Source: Azospirillum sp. (GTDB taxonomy: Bacteria > Pseudomonadota > Alphaproteobacteria > Azospirillales > Azospirillaceae). From it: 64,000 bases of DNA. This document shows, one piece after another, positions 8,867 through 17,038 of the stretch. The notes beneath the pieces were generated by a model that searched no databases, was not told where the DNA came from, and was given only the letters and a program-made list of their open reading frames with translations. The stretch spans positions 25,594 to 89,593 of the forward strand of contig WGNK01000027.1 of the NCBI GenBank assembly GCA_016124535.1, in the 5' to 3' direction. Made by a program: the position numbers and the translations under genes. Each line of letters begins with the position of its first letter. Position 1 is the first letter of the stretch.

Positions 8867-9766
8867 ATGGACATCGTCGTCACCCTGATCGCCGAACCGA
8901 CCGCCGCCGGGCTCACCGATGCCCTGGCGGCGGCCGTGCGCGACAGCCTGGTCCGTCTCGGTGCCGAGGTTGCTCCGCCGGACTGGCTGGCGCCCGGCAT
9001 TGCCTGCGACCTCGCGCTTTCCGGGCTGGCCTCCGATCAGGCTGCGGCGGCGGCGCGGCCCGCCCTGGGGTCGGCTGCGATCGACGTGGTGGCTCAGCCG
9101 GCGGAGGGGCGACGCAAGCATCTGCTGATCGCCGACATGGAATCGACCATGATCCGCCAGGAAATGCTCGACGAATTGGGCGATCTGATCGGCCTTGGAC
9201 CCCGCATCGCGGCGATCACGGCGCGCGCCATGAACGGCGAGATCGATTTCAGAGGGGCGGTGGAGGAGCGGGTCGGGCTGCTCGCCGGCTTGCCCGCGAC
9301 CATGCTCGACGAGGTCTGGGCGCGCGCTGAGTTCAACCCCGGTGCCCACGCGCTGGTCGGCACGATGCGGGCTCATGGCGCCTGGAGCCTGTTGGTCTCG
9401 GGCGGATTTCGCAGTTTCACCGCCCGAGTCCGGGCCAGCCTCGGCTTCGACGAGGACCACGCCAACGCCTTGGAGATTATCGATGGCCGCCTGACCGGCC
9501 GGGTGGTCGAACCAATTCTCGACAAAGACAGCAAGCTGTCGGCCTTGATCGCCGCGGCCGGTGCCCGGCGGCTGCCGATTCGCGCTACCCTGGCGGTGGG
9601 CGATGGCGCCAACGATCTGCCGATGCTGCTGGCCGCCGGCCTCGGCATCGCCTGGCACGCCAAACCCGCGGTGGCCGCCACCGCCCGCCACCGCCTTGAC
9701 CATGCCGATCTCACCGGCCTGCTCTATGCCCAGGGCTACCGCCGCGAGGAGTTCGTCACGGCTTGA
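8867..9766 (+). CDS. serB: Phosphoserine phosphatase
   Basis: 299-aa HAD-superfamily enzyme that dephosphorylates O-phosphoserine in the last step of serine synthesis. The N-terminal ~80 residues form an ACT-like regulatory region. The HAD domain begins with ADMESTMIRQE; motif I reads D-M-E-S-T, the glutamate variant of DxDxT found in this family. SGGFRSF (motif II), the K of LDKDSK (motif III) and VGDGANDLPM (motif IV) follow. The ATG at 8867 has GGAG 9 nt upstream. It is transcribed divergently from the histidine kinase across 115 bp. Confidence 0.95.
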   Translation: MDIVVTLIAEPTAAGLTDALAAAVRDSLVRLGAEVAPPDWLAPGIACDLALSGLASDQAAAAARPALGSAAIDVVAQPAEGRRKHLLIADMESTMIRQEMLDELGDLIGLGPRIAAITARAMNGEIDFRGAVEERVGLLAGLPATMLDEVWARAEFNPGAHALVGTMRAHGAWSLLVSGGFRSFTARVRASLGFDEDHANALEIIDGRLTGRVVEPILDKDSKLSALIAAAGARRLPIRATLAVGDGANDLPMLLAAGLGIAWHAKPAVAATARHRLDHADLTGLLYAQGYRREEFVTA

Positions 9767-9771
9767 CCTGT

Positions 9772-9799
9772 GGCCTTCCCGAGGGGGCCTTCCCGAGGG
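9772..9799 (+). repeat. Tandem 14-bp duplication after serB
   Basis: GGCCTTCCCGAGGG occurs twice head-to-tail directly downstream of the serB stop, followed by a partial GGGCTTCC copy. It is non-coding and looks like a local slippage duplication. Confidence 0.7.
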
Positions 9800-9815
9800 G
9801 GGCTTCCGGGCGTTG

Positions 9816-10991
9816 CTACGGTGAGATCGGGTCGGTCGGGCCGGCCGGCAGCGGCAACAGCATCGGCAAGATCCCGGTTGGCCTCAGCGAGTCCTGCTTC
9901 TTGGCGGCTTTCGCCTGTTCATCTTCCTTGGCCTGGACCACGGCACGGGCCTCGGCATAAAAGCGTTCGGCGCCCGGATGGACCGGCACCGAGACACCTT
10001 GGCGGCCCTGCTCGATCTGGTGCAGCTTGGGCCCGTTTGCCAGGCCGGCGCTGAGTAGCTTCCGCGTGCTCTCGTGCCACAGCGCGCGGGTGATCCCATA
10101 GACCACGTCGTCGGCCAGTTCGGTTCGCACCACCAGCAAGGCGCCGACCCCGAGGGTGCGGACCGCGCCGACCCGGGGATAAGTTTCGGCCGGAATCTCG
10201 GTGTCGGTAAAATAGGGCAATTTCTCGCGCAAAGTCGCAGCCACGTCGTCGTCGAACGGCAACAGCCGCACCGGAATGCGGTCGGCGGCATCCTTGATCG
10301 CCCCGAACGGCGTGCCGCCGATCACGAACATCGCGTCGAGACCGCCGGCAACCAGTTGATCGACCGCGGGGCCGGGGGCCAGGAAGCGGGCCTGGTAGGC
10401 GCGCTCCTTCAGCCCATAGGCGGCGAGGATGATGCGGGCATCGTCGAAAAAGCCGGATCCTTTCTCGCCGATCGAGATGGATTTGCCGCGCAGGCTATTG
10501 ACGAACAGGAAATCGCTGTCGCCCCGCACCACCAGTTGCACCGCCTCGGTGTAGAGCGAGGCGATCGCGCGCAAATCTTCGAACGGTGCCTCCTTGGCGA
10601 AGAGGCCGCCGCCCTCATGGGCCCAGAATGCCAGGTCGGCCTGGACCAGTCCGGCCTCGATCGCGCCCTCGCGCAGCAGTTTCAGATTTTCGAGCGAGCC
10701 CGCCGTGGCCTGCGCCACCGCGATCAGGCCGGGCACACCGCAGCTGCCGCCGCGATCACACGGCCGCGAACCCGGCGGATTGCTGATCGCATTGGCCAGT
10801 GCCGAGCCGATCGGAAAATAGACACCCGAGGTGGTCCCGGTGCCGATCCGAAAATATTGCAGCTCCTGCGCCCAGCCGGGCCGGGCCGAGACCACAGCCA
10901 GGGTCGCATAGAAGCAAGCGGCCAGCACCGAGGGCAGGAGTTTCAGGCCGGACAGGCGAACGGGCCGGGCCGGCCGATTCGAGCGCTTCAT
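9816..10991 (-). CDS. TAXI-family TRAP transporter solute-binding protein
   Basis: 391-aa periplasmic binding protein of the TRAP-associated extracytoplasmic immunogenic (TAXI) class. A signal peptide (LLPSVLAACFYATLAVVSARPGWAQE) precedes the signature FRIGTGTTSGVYFPIGSALANAI, followed by SLENLKLLREGAIEAGLVQADLA and GEKGSGFFDDARIILAAYG. TAXI proteins bind small acids such as glutamate or dicarboxylates for TRAP transporters, but no DctQM-type membrane permease is adjacent, so the partner must be encoded elsewhere. The ATG at 10991 follows an AGGAGCAAGGA ribosome-binding site. The C-terminal ~25 residues are proline/leucine-rich and atypical. It lies 44 nt downstream of the HupE-like gene. Confidence 0.9.
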   Translation of the reverse strand: MKRSNRPARPVRLSGLKLLPSVLAACFYATLAVVSARPGWAQELQYFRIGTGTTSGVYFPIGSALANAISNPPGSRPCDRGGSCGVPGLIAVAQATAGSLENLKLLREGAIEAGLVQADLAFWAHEGGGLFAKEAPFEDLRAIASLYTEAVQLVVRGDSDFLFVNSLRGKSISIGEKGSGFFDDARIILAAYGLKERAYQARFLAPGPAVDQLVAGGLDAMFVIGGTPFGAIKDAADRIPVRLLPFDDDVAATLREKLPYFTDTEIPAETYPRVGAVRTLGVGALLVVRTELADDVVYGITRALWHESTRKLLSAGLANGPKLHQIEQGRQGVSVPVHPGAERFYAEARAVVQAKEDEQAKAAKKQDSLRPTGILPMLLPLPAGPTDPISP

Positions 10992-11035
10992 CGTCCTTGC
11001 TCCTGCGACGCTGATCCGGTCGGCGGTCCCGGAGA

Positions 11036-11626
11036 TCACAGATGCCCCAACAGCACCAGCACCCCGACCGCGGCAACCGCCGCACCGGCCAGTCGGACTG
11101 CAAAGCTGCCAAGGATTTGGGAAACGATGCCGGTGGCGCCAATCCCCGCAGCGGCGGCAATCAGCACGCCAATGCCATAACCGGCCCAGAACCCCAGGGG
11201 ATCGCCCCGGTCGCCGCCGGCGACCAGACCATTGAGCGCGCCCAGGATTGCGGTGATCGCCAGCGGGTAGGGCACCCGGACCGGGATCAGCACGACGCCG
11301 CCGAGCACGATCAGCGACAGTGCCGGAGCCTGTTCGGCATAAGGGACATGGAGCCCGGAACTCGCGAGCAGCCCGCCACAGGCGGCGCCGGCCACCGCAG
11401 CGATCGGAATTTGCCACAGCGCCGCGCCGCCCCAGCGGGCCGCCCAGAGGCCGACCGCCAGGAAGGCAAGCAGCGGCTCCAGCGAGCCCAGCGGCACCGT
11501 ATAGCCGCTGGCCATCGCGCCGGCCGCGAAGGGTCCGCGCGCCGCCGCCTCGCCGGCACAGGCGAACAAGGTGACCAGAAATGCAGGAAGCGACGCACTC
11601 GCCGAGCGGTGACAACGGTCGTTCAC
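11036..11626 (-). CDS. HupE/UreJ-like membrane protein lacking metal-ligand histidines
   Basis: 196-aa predicted membrane protein with a signal peptide and about six transmembrane helices. It aligns by eye to the HupE/UreJ family (nickel/cobalt transport accessory proteins) through LLAFLAVGLWAARWGGAALWQIP and later glycine-rich helices. The hallmark HPLxGxDHLL motif that precedes this segment is replaced by VPLGSLEPLL, so the conserved histidines and aspartate are missing. The start is GTG at 11626 with GGGGAGAG upstream. It may be co-transcribed with the TAXI gene. It could be a repurposed or degenerate relative; no urease or hydrogenase gene is nearby. Confidence 0.75.
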   Translation of the reverse strand: MNDRCHRSASASLPAFLVTLFACAGEAAARGPFAAGAMASGYTVPLGSLEPLLAFLAVGLWAARWGGAALWQIPIAAVAGAACGGLLASSGLHVPYAEQAPALSLIVLGGVVLIPVRVPYPLAITAILGALNGLVAGGDRGDPLGFWAGYGIGVLIAAAAGIGATGIVSQILGSFAVRLAGAAVAAVGVLVLLGHL

Positions 11627-11811
11627 GGGCGTCTCTCCCCAGGCGGCAAGGCCGACCGAATCGCTGAAAGGCCGGAGCCTAGGTGGCGTGCCGGCGGCGG
11701 TCAACTGTAGGACACTGCAGCGTGGCCGCTTCCGCACGGGCGTGGCGCTCAGAGCACTGCCGGCTGAGCCGCGATCAGCCCCGATCGCGGGGCCGGAACC
11801 GGCAGCCCGGT

Positions 11812-13470
11812 TCAGCCCCGCGGAGCGAAGGACAGAAAATCCTCCTTCCCGCCGGCCATCCAGTCCGCGATGGCGCCGAGGTCGGCCGCTCGTCCGGGGT
11901 CGCGGTCGGGCGGCAGGTTCAGCTCGACGGTCAGGCTGGCCGCGGCGTCCTGACGGAAGCCGAAGCGCACGGTGGAGAGTGGCGTCGGGCGGGCAAGCAA
12001 CAGGCCGTAGGCGCAACGGCGGGCCAGTTCGGTCGCGGCCGGTGACGGCGGCGGCAGGGTTTCCAGGCGCGCGATCAGCCCGAGATGCTCCTCGCAGCTT
12101 TGCGGGTCCACCGTGAAGCCGAGACGGTCGTAGCGGCCGGTTCCGGCGGTGATGGTCTGGGCGCCGAAACAGGCGGACTCCAGGCCGGTGGTGCCGCGCA
12201 CGGTCAGGCAAAAATCGACGATGTCGAACAGCGCCAAGGTCGAAATCTCGGTGTCGGCGGTCAGCAGCTTGACATGATCGGGCAGGGTGCCGATCGCTTC
12301 GCGGATCGCGACGATTTCGTTATGTTCACCACGGTAGCCGTCGCGGGAGTCCTTGGTGACGTTTGCCGGGTGGATCTTGATCAGCCAGTTCAGTGCCGGA
12401 TTGGCGCAAGCCGCCTTGACCGTCTGGATGAACCAGTCCTCGTAATTGCGGTAGAGGTCGCGGCCCCAGAAAAAAGTCGCATCCCAGAATATATGGGCAA
12501 ACACCGCGGCGGTCTTTTTCGCCGGATCCAAGCCGAGGCGAGCGATCAGTTCGGCACGCTCCGGAAACACCTTTCTGAACTGGGTTCCGACTTCGCCGTA
12601 CCACTGGCCGGAGCGGTAGCAGAATTCAAGCTCCTGACGCAGTTCCTGCCAGTGCCGGTCGCTCCACGGCATTGCCTTCAGCCACGTCCAGCTTTCCTCG
12701 GACAAGGTTGCCGGGTGAATCCCCCGATTTTCCAGGCCATAGCGCTTCAGCATCAGCGCGCCGTCGCGGTGGGAGGCGTTCCAGGTCATGCAGGCGCCGC
12801 CGTCGCCGAGCACCAGATCGAACAGCTGCCCAGACGGGGTATAGCCATGATCGTTGAACAGCGCGAGCGCCGGGCGGTGCGCCGCGACGATCCGAGCGGC
12901 GGCGTCGGTATAGCGAACGGCGGTGCTCAGTGCCTCCCCGGCCCGCGCCCGGACCGAGGGCTCGGACAGATCGGGGTCGCCGCTGCGCGTCCAGCGCATC
13001 AGCGTCGACAAGGCGTATTTGCCGACTGAGGCCCCCTTGTAGGTGATTCCCAGGAGCGCCTCGGCGCTGTCGATTACGTTTGCCGCCGGCCCGGCGGCCG
13101 GGGTGCCGTTCGGCGCCAGATGATCTTCGAAGAAGACGAAGCCGCTGCTGCCCAGACGCCGATAGACGCTCTGCAAGGCCAGATTGCGTTCGTTCAGGAG
13201 CACGAGCGGACGATAGCCGGCCAACCGCAAGGCTGCGATCAGCGGCGCTTGCATCATGGCATCGGTAACCCGGAAGGTGCCGACCACCAGGGCCGAGGCC
13301 TGGGTCGGGCGCCGGTTCAGCGCCCGCTGCCACTGCCGACCCAGCCGTCGGCGGATTGCCCAGGCCCGGCCCAATTCGTTCCGTCGCTCCGGGACCACCA
13401 GGTCTTTGGCGATTCGGGCGAAGCGATGCAGGCCGAACCGGCGCAGCCATGCCCCGATCTGATCATTCAT
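11812..13470 (-). CDS. Capsule-polysaccharide-type glycosyltransferase-like protein
   Basis: 552-aa soluble protein. The N-terminal domain has GTFRVTDAMMQAPLIAALRLAGYRPLVLL and FNDHGYTPSGQLFDLVL. The C-terminal half has VFAHIFWDATFFWGRDLYRNYEDWF, WLIKIHPANVTKD and CLTVRGTTGLESACFGAQTI, the last two matching the K(I/T)HP and RG(S/T)xxxE motifs of the KpsS/KpsC-like capsule synthesis superfamily (GT-B-like, Kdo/sialic-acid polymer related). It is the last gene of a run downstream of neuB-neuC-neuA, so it may transfer or assemble the nonulosonic acid made there. Exact donor and acceptor are unknown. Confidence 0.75.
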   Translation of the reverse strand: MNDQIGAWLRRFGLHRFARIAKDLVVPERRNELGRAWAIRRRLGRQWQRALNRRPTQASALVVGTFRVTDAMMQAPLIAALRLAGYRPLVLLNERNLALQSVYRRLGSSGFVFFEDHLAPNGTPAAGPAANVIDSAEALLGITYKGASVGKYALSTLMRWTRSGDPDLSEPSVRARAGEALSTAVRYTDAAARIVAAHRPALALFNDHGYTPSGQLFDLVLGDGGACMTWNASHRDGALMLKRYGLENRGIHPATLSEESWTWLKAMPWSDRHWQELRQELEFCYRSGQWYGEVGTQFRKVFPERAELIARLGLDPAKKTAAVFAHIFWDATFFWGRDLYRNYEDWFIQTVKAACANPALNWLIKIHPANVTKDSRDGYRGEHNEIVAIREAIGTLPDHVKLLTADTEISTLALFDIVDFCLTVRGTTGLESACFGAQTITAGTGRYDRLGFTVDPQSCEEHLGLIARLETLPPPSPAATELARRCAYGLLLARPTPLSTVRFGFRQDAAASLTVELNLPPDRDPGRAADLGAIADWMAGGKEDFLSFAPRG

Positions 13471-13563
13471 AGCGGTTCATCCAGGTCGTGCGTGGGGCGG
13501 CGGTCGCCTGTGACCGCCAGCCAGGACCGTCGCGCCTTACGCCGCGGCGGCCCGTTCGGCGGT

Positions 13564-14265
13564 TCACCGGGCGTCCGCCGAGGTCGAACGGTCGCGCAGC
13601 AGCACTTCGGCCAGCTTGAAATCGAATTCCGAATTGATGTCGTGCCCCTCGGCGTCGTCCACCGCGACCGCCAGCCATTCGGCGGCGACCAGCGAGCCGG
13701 TGGCGACCAGATGGTCCACGGTCGCGACATAGACCGTGCTGCTTTCGAGGTAATAGGGCACACGGTCCTGGCTGCGCCGCGGTGCCCCGGGATCCAGGCG
13801 CCGGAAGCAGCCCTGGTCCAGCCGTCCCAGGCTTGCACGGGTTTCCAGCACGGTGAGCAGCGAGGTGCCCTGGCGCTCGACGATCGTGGTCATGCACTGC
13901 CGGATGGTTTCGGGCCGGCGCAGCGGCGAGGTCGGCTCCAGCACCATGATGTAATCGAAGATGGCGCCGTCCGTCTGTCGCAGATGGTCGAGCGCATGGA
14001 GCAAGGCCTCCTCGGTGCGCGCGGTATCATTGGCCAAGGCCGCCGGCCGGATCACCACCTCGCCGCCATGGGCGCGGGTCAGCCCGGCGATCTCGTCGTC
14101 GTCGGTGGAGACCACGACGCGGTCGAGTTCGCCGACCGCCTGGGCCTGTTCCAGCGTCCAGACCAGCAGCGGCTTGCCCGCCAGGGGACGGATATTCTTG
14201 CGCGGCACCCGCTTGGAACCGCCGCGCGCCGGAATCACCGCCAGGAATCGCTTGCCCAGGAGCAT
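13564..14265 (-). CDS. neuA: Acylneuraminate cytidylyltransferase (CMP-sialic acid synthetase)
   Basis: 233-aa enzyme activating a nonulosonic acid with CTP. The N-terminal FLAVIPARGGSKRVPRKNIRPLAGKPLL is the nucleotide-binding signature of the family. VVVSTDDDEIA, LEPTSPLRRPE and the C-terminal INSEFDFKLAE motif are also conserved. It lies 10 nt downstream of a CBS-domain gene and follows neuC and neuB homologues, so CMP-Neu5Ac or a legionaminic/pseudaminic analogue is the likely product. The neuA/neuB/neuC combination without neighbouring dehydratase or aminotransferase genes favours a ManNAc-derived (sialic acid) route, but upstream enzymes could be elsewhere. Confidence 0.9.
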   Translation of the reverse strand: MLLGKRFLAVIPARGGSKRVPRKNIRPLAGKPLLVWTLEQAQAVGELDRVVVSTDDDEIAGLTRAHGGEVVIRPAALANDTARTEEALLHALDHLRQTDGAIFDYIMVLEPTSPLRRPETIRQCMTTIVERQGTSLLTVLETRASLGRLDQGCFRRLDPGAPRRSQDRVPYYLESSTVYVATVDHLVATGSLVAAEWLAVAVDDAEGHDINSEFDFKLAEVLLRDRSTSADAR

Positions 14266-14275
14266 GCCCCGTCCT

Positions 14276-14662
14276 TCATCCCCGTTCCGGCGCGGCGCCT
14301 TCGGCGTCGAGCAGCCGGACCCGTTTCAGCAGATCATTGAGAACGATCACGTCGCGCAACTGAAAGTCGCGATCCAGCACCGGCAGCAGGCTGAAGCCAT
14401 GGGCGCTGAACAGCCGCAGCGCCTCGGTCTCGTCGCGCCTGGCCAGGAACTTGAAATTGCGGCGGACGAACGGCTGCACCGGCGCGGTCACGTCGGCACC
14501 GTGGAGCAAGGCTCGCAGGATGTCGCCCTCGCTGATCAGGCCGACCACCTTGGCGCCGCTGATCACGATCGCGCAGCGGCTGTGATTATGATCGATCGCT
14601 TCCGCCGCATCGAGCAGGGTGCCGTTCTCGGGAACCAGAAAATCCTCAAGTCGCCGTTCCAT
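14276..14662 (-). CDS. CBS-domain pair protein in sialic acid cluster
   Basis: 128-aa protein made of two CBS motifs: residues ~8-55 with CAIVISGAKVVGLISEGDILRALL, and ~62-118 with FSLLPVLDRDFQLRDVIVLNDLL. CBS pairs bind adenosyl nucleotides and regulate partner enzymes. In nonulosonic acid clusters a CBS pair is often fused to a sugar nucleotidyltransferase (PtmE-type); here it stands alone between neuC and neuA, suggesting a split regulatory subunit. No catalytic domain is attached. Confidence 0.85.
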   Translation of the reverse strand: MERRLEDFLVPENGTLLDAAEAIDHNHSRCAIVISGAKVVGLISEGDILRALLHGADVTAPVQPFVRRNFKFLARRDETEALRLFSAHGFSLLPVLDRDFQLRDVIVLNDLLKRVRLLDAEGAAPERG

Positions 14663-14719
14663 ACCGAGTGCCTCCTCGAAGTCCGTCCGGGGGCGTGCCC
14701 GCGGCTGCCGATGGTACGG

Positions 14720-15853
14720 TCAATAGGTCAACTGCTTGATCAGCAGCCGGTTGTCGATCGGCATCGCCGCCAGCGTGTCGAGAATCCGCTCCGCCGAGCG
14801 GCCGTCGCCATAGGGATTGACGCTGTCCCTCAGCCGGGCCTGGAAGTCCGGTGACAGGGCCAGCGTCAGGGCGTCGGCGATGGCGCCCACTTCGAACGGC
14901 GCATTGATGACGTTTTGGCCCTGCACGCGATCGGCCTGGCGGCGCCCCAGATTGACCGCGGCAATCCGGAAGGTCGGGGCTTCAAGCAGGCCGCTGCTCG
15001 AATTGCCGAGCATGGCCGCGCAATGTTTCATGAAGCCGAGAAAATCCTGCCGTGTCAGGTTCTCGACGATGCGGATATCGGCGCGGCGCAGTTGGAGCAA
15101 GGTCCGCCGCAGGGCATGGGAGCCCGCATCATTGTTTGACAGGATCCACAGCTTGGGCATGTCGAAGCGCTCCAGCGCTTCGACCATGGCGGTGACCTGG
15201 GCGCCGACCTGGTCGAGCTCCTCCGTGACCGGATGCTGGATGACCAGGAGATAAGGGCGGTCGCAATCGAACTGGTAGCGCTGCTTCAGGGTTTCGACCG
15301 AGGTCACCTGGCCGGTCGCCAGTTCGTCGAGCTGCGGTGCCCCCACGACATGGATTCGGAACGCCTCCTCGCCCAGCTTGAGCAGGCGATCCGCGGCGTC
15401 CTGGTTGGCGGCGAAGTGCAAATGGGCGAATTTGCCGAGCGCATGGCGGGCGACGCCATCAATATTGCCCGAGCGCTCCCCGGCCTGGATATGGGCGACC
15501 GGCGTATAGGTATAGGCACCGGTGATCGCGGCGGCGAGTTGCTCGCCGCGGTCCCCCGCCAGCACGATCCAACTCGGTCGCAGCCGGTAGACCGTGTCGA
15601 CGAAGGATCCGAGGAAGACCGCCAGGGATTTCGCCATGGTAAAATGATTGTGGCCTTCCAGCGACATATAGATCTCGTCGCTGACCCGGAACCCCTCGGC
15701 CCGGATTTCGTCGATCAAGGTGCCGTAGCCCGGCAGCAGCACCATGTTGGTGACGCAAAGGCTGTAGTCGATGCCGCGCTGCTCGCACAGGCGTAGGATG
15801 GGACGGATATAGCCCCATTCTCCGCGCGAGCCGGTGACGAAGACAAGCTTCAT
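14720..15853 (-). CDS. neuC: UDP-N-acetylglucosamine 2-epimerase, hydrolysing (NeuC/LegG type)
   Basis: 377-aa GT-B-fold enzyme converting UDP-GlcNAc (or a diacetylbacillosamine nucleotide) to the free 2-epimer ManNAc-type sugar plus UDP. KLVFVTGSRGEWGYIRPIL is the N-terminal signature, and the chosen start gives this exactly. WIVLAGDRGEQLAAAI, HIQAGERSGNIDGVARHALGK and GNSSSGLLEAP are conserved catalytic and substrate-loop motifs. An in-frame extension of 39 residues upstream is compositionally odd and omitted. It is placed between neuB and the CBS gene. Confidence 0.9.
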   Translation of the reverse strand: MKLVFVTGSRGEWGYIRPILRLCEQRGIDYSLCVTNMVLLPGYGTLIDEIRAEGFRVSDEIYMSLEGHNHFTMAKSLAVFLGSFVDTVYRLRPSWIVLAGDRGEQLAAAITGAYTYTPVAHIQAGERSGNIDGVARHALGKFAHLHFAANQDAADRLLKLGEEAFRIHVVGAPQLDELATGQVTSVETLKQRYQFDCDRPYLLVIQHPVTEELDQVGAQVTAMVEALERFDMPKLWILSNNDAGSHALRRTLLQLRRADIRIVENLTRQDFLGFMKHCAAMLGNSSSGLLEAPTFRIAAVNLGRRQADRVQGQNVINAPFEVGAIADALTLALSPDFQARLRDSVNPYGDGRSAERILDTLAAMPIDNRLLIKQLTY

Positions 15854-15908
15854 GGCAAGAATCTGTTCCGTGCCGCCACGACCCGGAAGGCCGGCCGGCG
15901 CAAGGGTT

Positions 15909-16940
15909 TCAATCGGCGGCGAGGTCGTCCCACGACAGCAGGGTGTGGACCGGCAGGTCGCGTCCGGCACGCCGCCCGATCACCTCCGCCATTAAATGCG
16001 ACGGGATACCGGTGCCCGGCCGCTTCGACCAGATCATGTCCTCGGTGATGACCGCGCCCGCAGGGATCGGCTGCACCGCAACCAGGCTGCGGAAGGCCCA
16101 GGTCCGGATCGCCGCTTCGCGCCCGTGTACTGCGCGCCGGTCACCACGTGCCGCTTCGATCTTGCGGATGCCGTCGACCAGGTTGGCCAGATCGCGGAAG
16201 TCGATCGACACCGACTGGTCGGGACCCGGCTGCCGCTTGTCCAGGATGACGTGCTTTTCGATGATCGCGGCACCCAGCGTCACCGCCGCGAAGCAGGTGT
16301 AAAGGTCCGGGGTATGGTCCGAGTGGCCGATCACCGCCAGCGGGTAGCGCTCGGACATCCGGGTGACCACGTCGAGGTTGAGGTCTTCATAGACCGGCGG
16401 GTATTCGCTGACGCAGTTGAGCAGCGCCAGCGGCGTGCCGCGGTCGGTCAGCGCCCGGTAGGTGCGGTCGATCTCCTCGAAGGAGGACATGCCGGTGGAG
16501 ACGATCATCGGCCGGCCAAGCGCTGCGATCCGTACCAGCGACGGGATGTCGGTCATCTCGCCGGAGCCGATTTTATACGCGGCGACATCCAGCGTCGCCA
16601 GTTCCTGGGCCGCCTTCAGGCTGAACGGCGTGCACAGAAAGGTAATCCCGATCTCGTCGCAAAAGCGCTTGAGCTGGCGGTGCTGGTCGAGGGTCAGCGC
16701 ATGCTTTTTCAGGAACTCGTAAAGCGGTTCCTGGAAATTGTCGGACATCGGCGCGTCGGGCAGCATCTCCTCGTCGGGCAGATGATGCTGGAACTTGATC
16801 GCATCGGCGCCGGCCAGCTTCGCCTGGCGGACCATTTCCAGCGCCGTCGCCAGATTGCCCAGATGGTTGTCGCACCCTTCGGCAATGATATAGGCGGGTG
16901 CGCCATCTCCGACCCGCCGCTGTGCGATTTCGAAGGCCAT
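15909..16940 (-). CDS. neuB: N-acetylneuraminate synthase family protein with SAF domain
   Basis: 343-aa enzyme condensing ManNAc-type sugar with phosphoenolpyruvate to give a nine-carbon nonulosonic acid. A TIM-barrel NeuB domain (residues ~10-260) contains YIIAEGCDNHLGNLATALEMVRQAKLAGADAIKFQ, YKIGSGEMTDIPSL and GHSDHTPD, with EKHVILDK following. The C-terminal SAF/antifreeze-like domain (~285-343) has RSLVAVQPIPAGAVITEDMIWSKRPG. The ATG at 16940 follows GAGGGAGAG. Together with neuC and neuA it completes the route. Confidence 0.93.
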   Translation of the reverse strand: MAFEIAQRRVGDGAPAYIIAEGCDNHLGNLATALEMVRQAKLAGADAIKFQHHLPDEEMLPDAPMSDNFQEPLYEFLKKHALTLDQHRQLKRFCDEIGITFLCTPFSLKAAQELATLDVAAYKIGSGEMTDIPSLVRIAALGRPMIVSTGMSSFEEIDRTYRALTDRGTPLALLNCVSEYPPVYEDLNLDVVTRMSERYPLAVIGHSDHTPDLYTCFAAVTLGAAIIEKHVILDKRQPGPDQSVSIDFRDLANLVDGIRKIEAARGDRRAVHGREAAIRTWAFRSLVAVQPIPAGAVITEDMIWSKRPGTGIPSHLMAEVIGRRAGRDLPVHTLLSWDDLAAD

Positions 16941-17038
16941 AGCTTCACTCTCCCTCAAGCGATCGCCGGACAACGGCGGAGCGCGTCGCCGGCCGGGACC
17001 GTTGATCTCGGTTTCGGACTGCAATCCGGCTCATCCCG

